Origin: Oribacterium sp. NK2B42 | GTDB lineage: Bacteria > Bacillota > Clostridia > Lachnospirales > Lachnospiraceae | Length of the DNA: 64,000 bases | Reading direction: 5' to 3' | Assembly: GCF_000424445.1 (NCBI RefSeq) | Contig: NZ_AUJX01000010.1 | Location: 30,358-94,357 of the forward strand | Shown: in pieces, positions 62,486-64,000 of the stretch | Numbering within the stretch: position 1 is the stretch's first letter | Layout of the letters: each line of letters starts with the position of its first letter | Program-made: the position numbers and the translations under genes | The notes under the pieces: generated by a model | Told to the model about the DNA's origin: nothing | The model's database searches: none | What the model saw: the letters and a program-made list of their open reading frames with translations, nothing else

Positions 62486-64000
62486 TTACTCCTGCCCTAC
62501 AGGTGTCGCACCAACGCCGTTCCAGGCACCATCGGCACCAACTGTATGTCCGTCAGGTGTCACTGTAGACCTGTAAAGTCTTCCCTGTGATGATCCCGGT
62601 ACAATGTCGAAATAGTACCACTTGTTTTCGATGTTCTTCCAGCCGGTTGCCATTCTGCCACGCCAGCCATCCTTTTCCGGCATCAGGTAAAACCTCTCGC
62701 CTTTATAGTCAAACCAGTTAGTCTGCATGTTTCCATCCTCATTGAAGTAATACCAATATCTGAGACCATTGTAGTCGAGGCTCATCCACTCGGATTTAGC
62801 TAAAGTTCCGTCTGACTTTGTGTATGTCCAGGTGTCAGCATTAGCATTATTACCCCATCTTCCGCCTATGTCACTGGCAGGTACTCCTGACTCAACCTGA
62901 TGGTTCTCGGGAATGCTGTATGTGCTTACGTTATTGATCTGATCAACCTTTGCCTGAGCTTCTGTATATCTCTTAGAGGAAGAACCGCTGCTTGAGTTGC
63001 TTCCGCTGTCACTGTCATCTGAACTGCTGTCATCAGAATCATCGTAACTGCTTGGTCTCTCCTTCTTTTTAATGGACTCCGTTTTTGTTTCTCCGCATAT
63101 TGAACATGTATAAGTCCTTATTCCTTCTTCATCATAGGTAGCTTCCTTTGTGATCTCGACCTTATCCCACTTATGACCTGTAGCTTTGATACTGTATGAA
63201 GACCCGTCAGTTATTTCCTTTGATCCGGTCGCATCTTCAAACCACCTGCCACATTCCGGACATACATAATATTCTTTATTACCATCTTCCGTACATGTCG
63301 GCTCTTTCGCTTCAACCAGCTTGAACGTATGCGTATGGGCTTCTCCCTTTTTCTGGATAGTTACTGAAATGACTTTAGCTTCGCTGTCACTGTGAGCATT
63401 ATCACCAACAGCCTTGTACCATACATAGTAGGTTCCGGCGTCGGTTTTTGCAGGGATGGATGTGGTATAAAGGTTATCCGCAGGGGCTGAGTTCGTAGTG
63501 GTCACGGCGTACTTCATGGTGTAGCCTGCCGGAAGCGCGGTCGTCGGCGTGTTGATCAGTTGGATCGGACTTCCCGAGTACGTCATGCCTGTTTTTGCTG
63601 AAACCTCGCTCATGACCTGCAGGATCACAAGCTTGTCTTCAGCATCGGTCAGCTTCTTTAACGTATCAGCAGATATCTTCGCCTGCTGATCTGCAGTCAG
63701 GGCGTTGTATGCCGCTCTTGCCGCTTCGATGGCCTCCTTGTCAGTTATGGTCACTTCATCGGCTGCCGGAAGGGCGTTAATGGTATCGCTTACATCAGTT
63801 GCTGCTGCAGTGTCAGCTTCTTCTTTTTTCTCTGTTGTGGTCTTCACGGCATTCGCAGCTGTTTCCGTATTGCTCTTTGCTGCGGTCACTTCATCAATCG
63901 TGGTCGCATTGTCGATGGCGGCCTTGCCGTCTGTGATTGCCTGGTTCAGTGCTGCCCAGTCATCCGCGTCGTAGTCAGCCTCGGCCTTGCCGTCGAGCAG
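62486..64000 (-). CDS. Large cell-surface protein, C-terminal part (5' end outside window)
   Basis: The last 504 residues of a surface protein that is open to the window edge. In order they show FIVAR-like helical repeats (DDWAALNQAITDGKAAID; ARAAYNALTADQQAKIS), a beta-sandwich MBG-like module (YSGSPIQLINTPTTAL, AGTYYVWYKAVGDN), paired CxxC modules (YVCPECGRWFED, YTCSICGETKTES), a Ser/Asp linker, and C-terminal choline-binding-type repeats (LRYWYYFNEDGNMQTNWFDY, NKWYYFDI). The end repeats should attach it to the cell wall. It is seen only as part of a longer frame, and its N-terminus and ligand are unknown. Confidence 0.85.
   Translation of the reverse strand: MLDGKAEADYDADDWAALNQAITDGKAAIDNATTIDEVTAAKSNTETAANAVKTTTEKKEEADTAAATDVSDTINALPAADEVTITDKEAIEAARAAYNALTADQQAKISADTLKKLTDAEDKLVILQVMSEVSAKTGMTYSGSPIQLINTPTTALPAGYTMKYAVTTTNSAPADNLYTTSIPAKTDAGTYYVWYKAVGDNAHSDSEAKVISVTIQKKGEAHTHTFKLVEAKEPTCTEDGNKEYYVCPECGRWFEDATGSKEITDGSSYSIKATGHKWDKVEITKEATYDEEGIRTYTCSICGETKTESIKKKERPSSYDDSDDSSSDDSDSGSNSSSGSSSKRYTEAQAKVDQINNVSTYSIPENHQVESGVPASDIGGRWGNNANADTWTYTKSDGTLAKSEWMSLDYNGLRYWYYFNEDGNMQTNWFDYKGERFYLMPEKDGWRGRMATGWKNIENKWYYFDIVPGSSQGRLYRSTVTPDGHTVGADGAWNGVGATPVGQE

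Overview
The window looks like a chromosomal segment of an anaerobic Firmicute of the Lachnospiraceae type (Butyrivibrio or a near relative). This is inferred from the gene families: a TSCPD protein, A-type flavodiiron protein, secreted FMN/FAD reductase lipoprotein, RsgI/SigI remnants, a type VII secretion cluster with WXG100 and DUF4176 proteins, abundant AAA-ATPase/PD-(D/E)XK genes, class I c-di-GMP riboswitches, A/T-rich intergenic DNA and strong GGAGG ribosome sites. No rRNA, tRNA or CRISPR array was seen.

Layout. 1-4.3 kb: beta-glucoside uptake and hydrolysis (phospho-beta-glucosidase, then a PTS EIIBC cut by the window edge) with a divergent PRD regulator and a hairpin between them. 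4.4-12 kb: deoC, an AAA/PD-(D/E)XK gene, a SWIM plus SNF2 helicase pair, a TSCPD protein and a lipoprotein. 12.1-17.6 kb: a c-di-GMP-type sensor (solute-binding domain, degenerate GGDEF, EAL) and an exported flavin reductase beside an RpiR regulator. 17.6-22.4 kb: rsgI, a sigI fragment that has lost its sigma domains, a second AAA gene and a NifX/FKBP fusion. 22.4-28.8 kb is a decay zone: internally deleted copies of a Tat-exported FAD oxidoreductase and its LysR regulator, an IS200/IS605 element between them, a LigB/DODA-type dioxygenase fragment, and a GGDEF gene joined tail to tail with a broken secreted-protein gene. An intact lipoprotein form of prephenate dehydratase lies inside it.

28.9-46.0 kb is the main feature: one long minus-strand type VII secretion locus. 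In transcription order it has a putative immunity-like membrane protein, a putative WXG-like effector, two DUF4176 proteins, an FHA-bearing EssC ATPase, a LytTR regulator, an unknown protein, a ubiquitin-like YukD/EsaB protein, six small helical substrates, a VWA-TM-FHA protein, a PP2C phosphatase, a 55-residue membrane protein, and a Ser/Thr kinase with a C-terminal beta-propeller. Kinase, phosphatase, two FHA proteins and a shared YEKTEIL motif suggest that secretion is controlled by threonine phosphorylation. No EsaA, EssA or EssB homologue was recognised.

46-54 kb: a third AAA/PD-(D/E)XK gene, pgi, flavodiiron protein, and a Y-family polymerase with its small partner. 54.2-55 kb: a secreted CAP-domain protein behind two tandem c-di-GMP-I riboswitches with a terminator between them. 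55-64 kb: NUDIX and HIT proteins, a GH36 alpha-galactosidase with divergent AraC regulator, a methyltransferase-STAS fusion, a low-complexity secreted protein, and the C-terminal part of a large surface protein with cell-wall-binding repeats that runs off the window.
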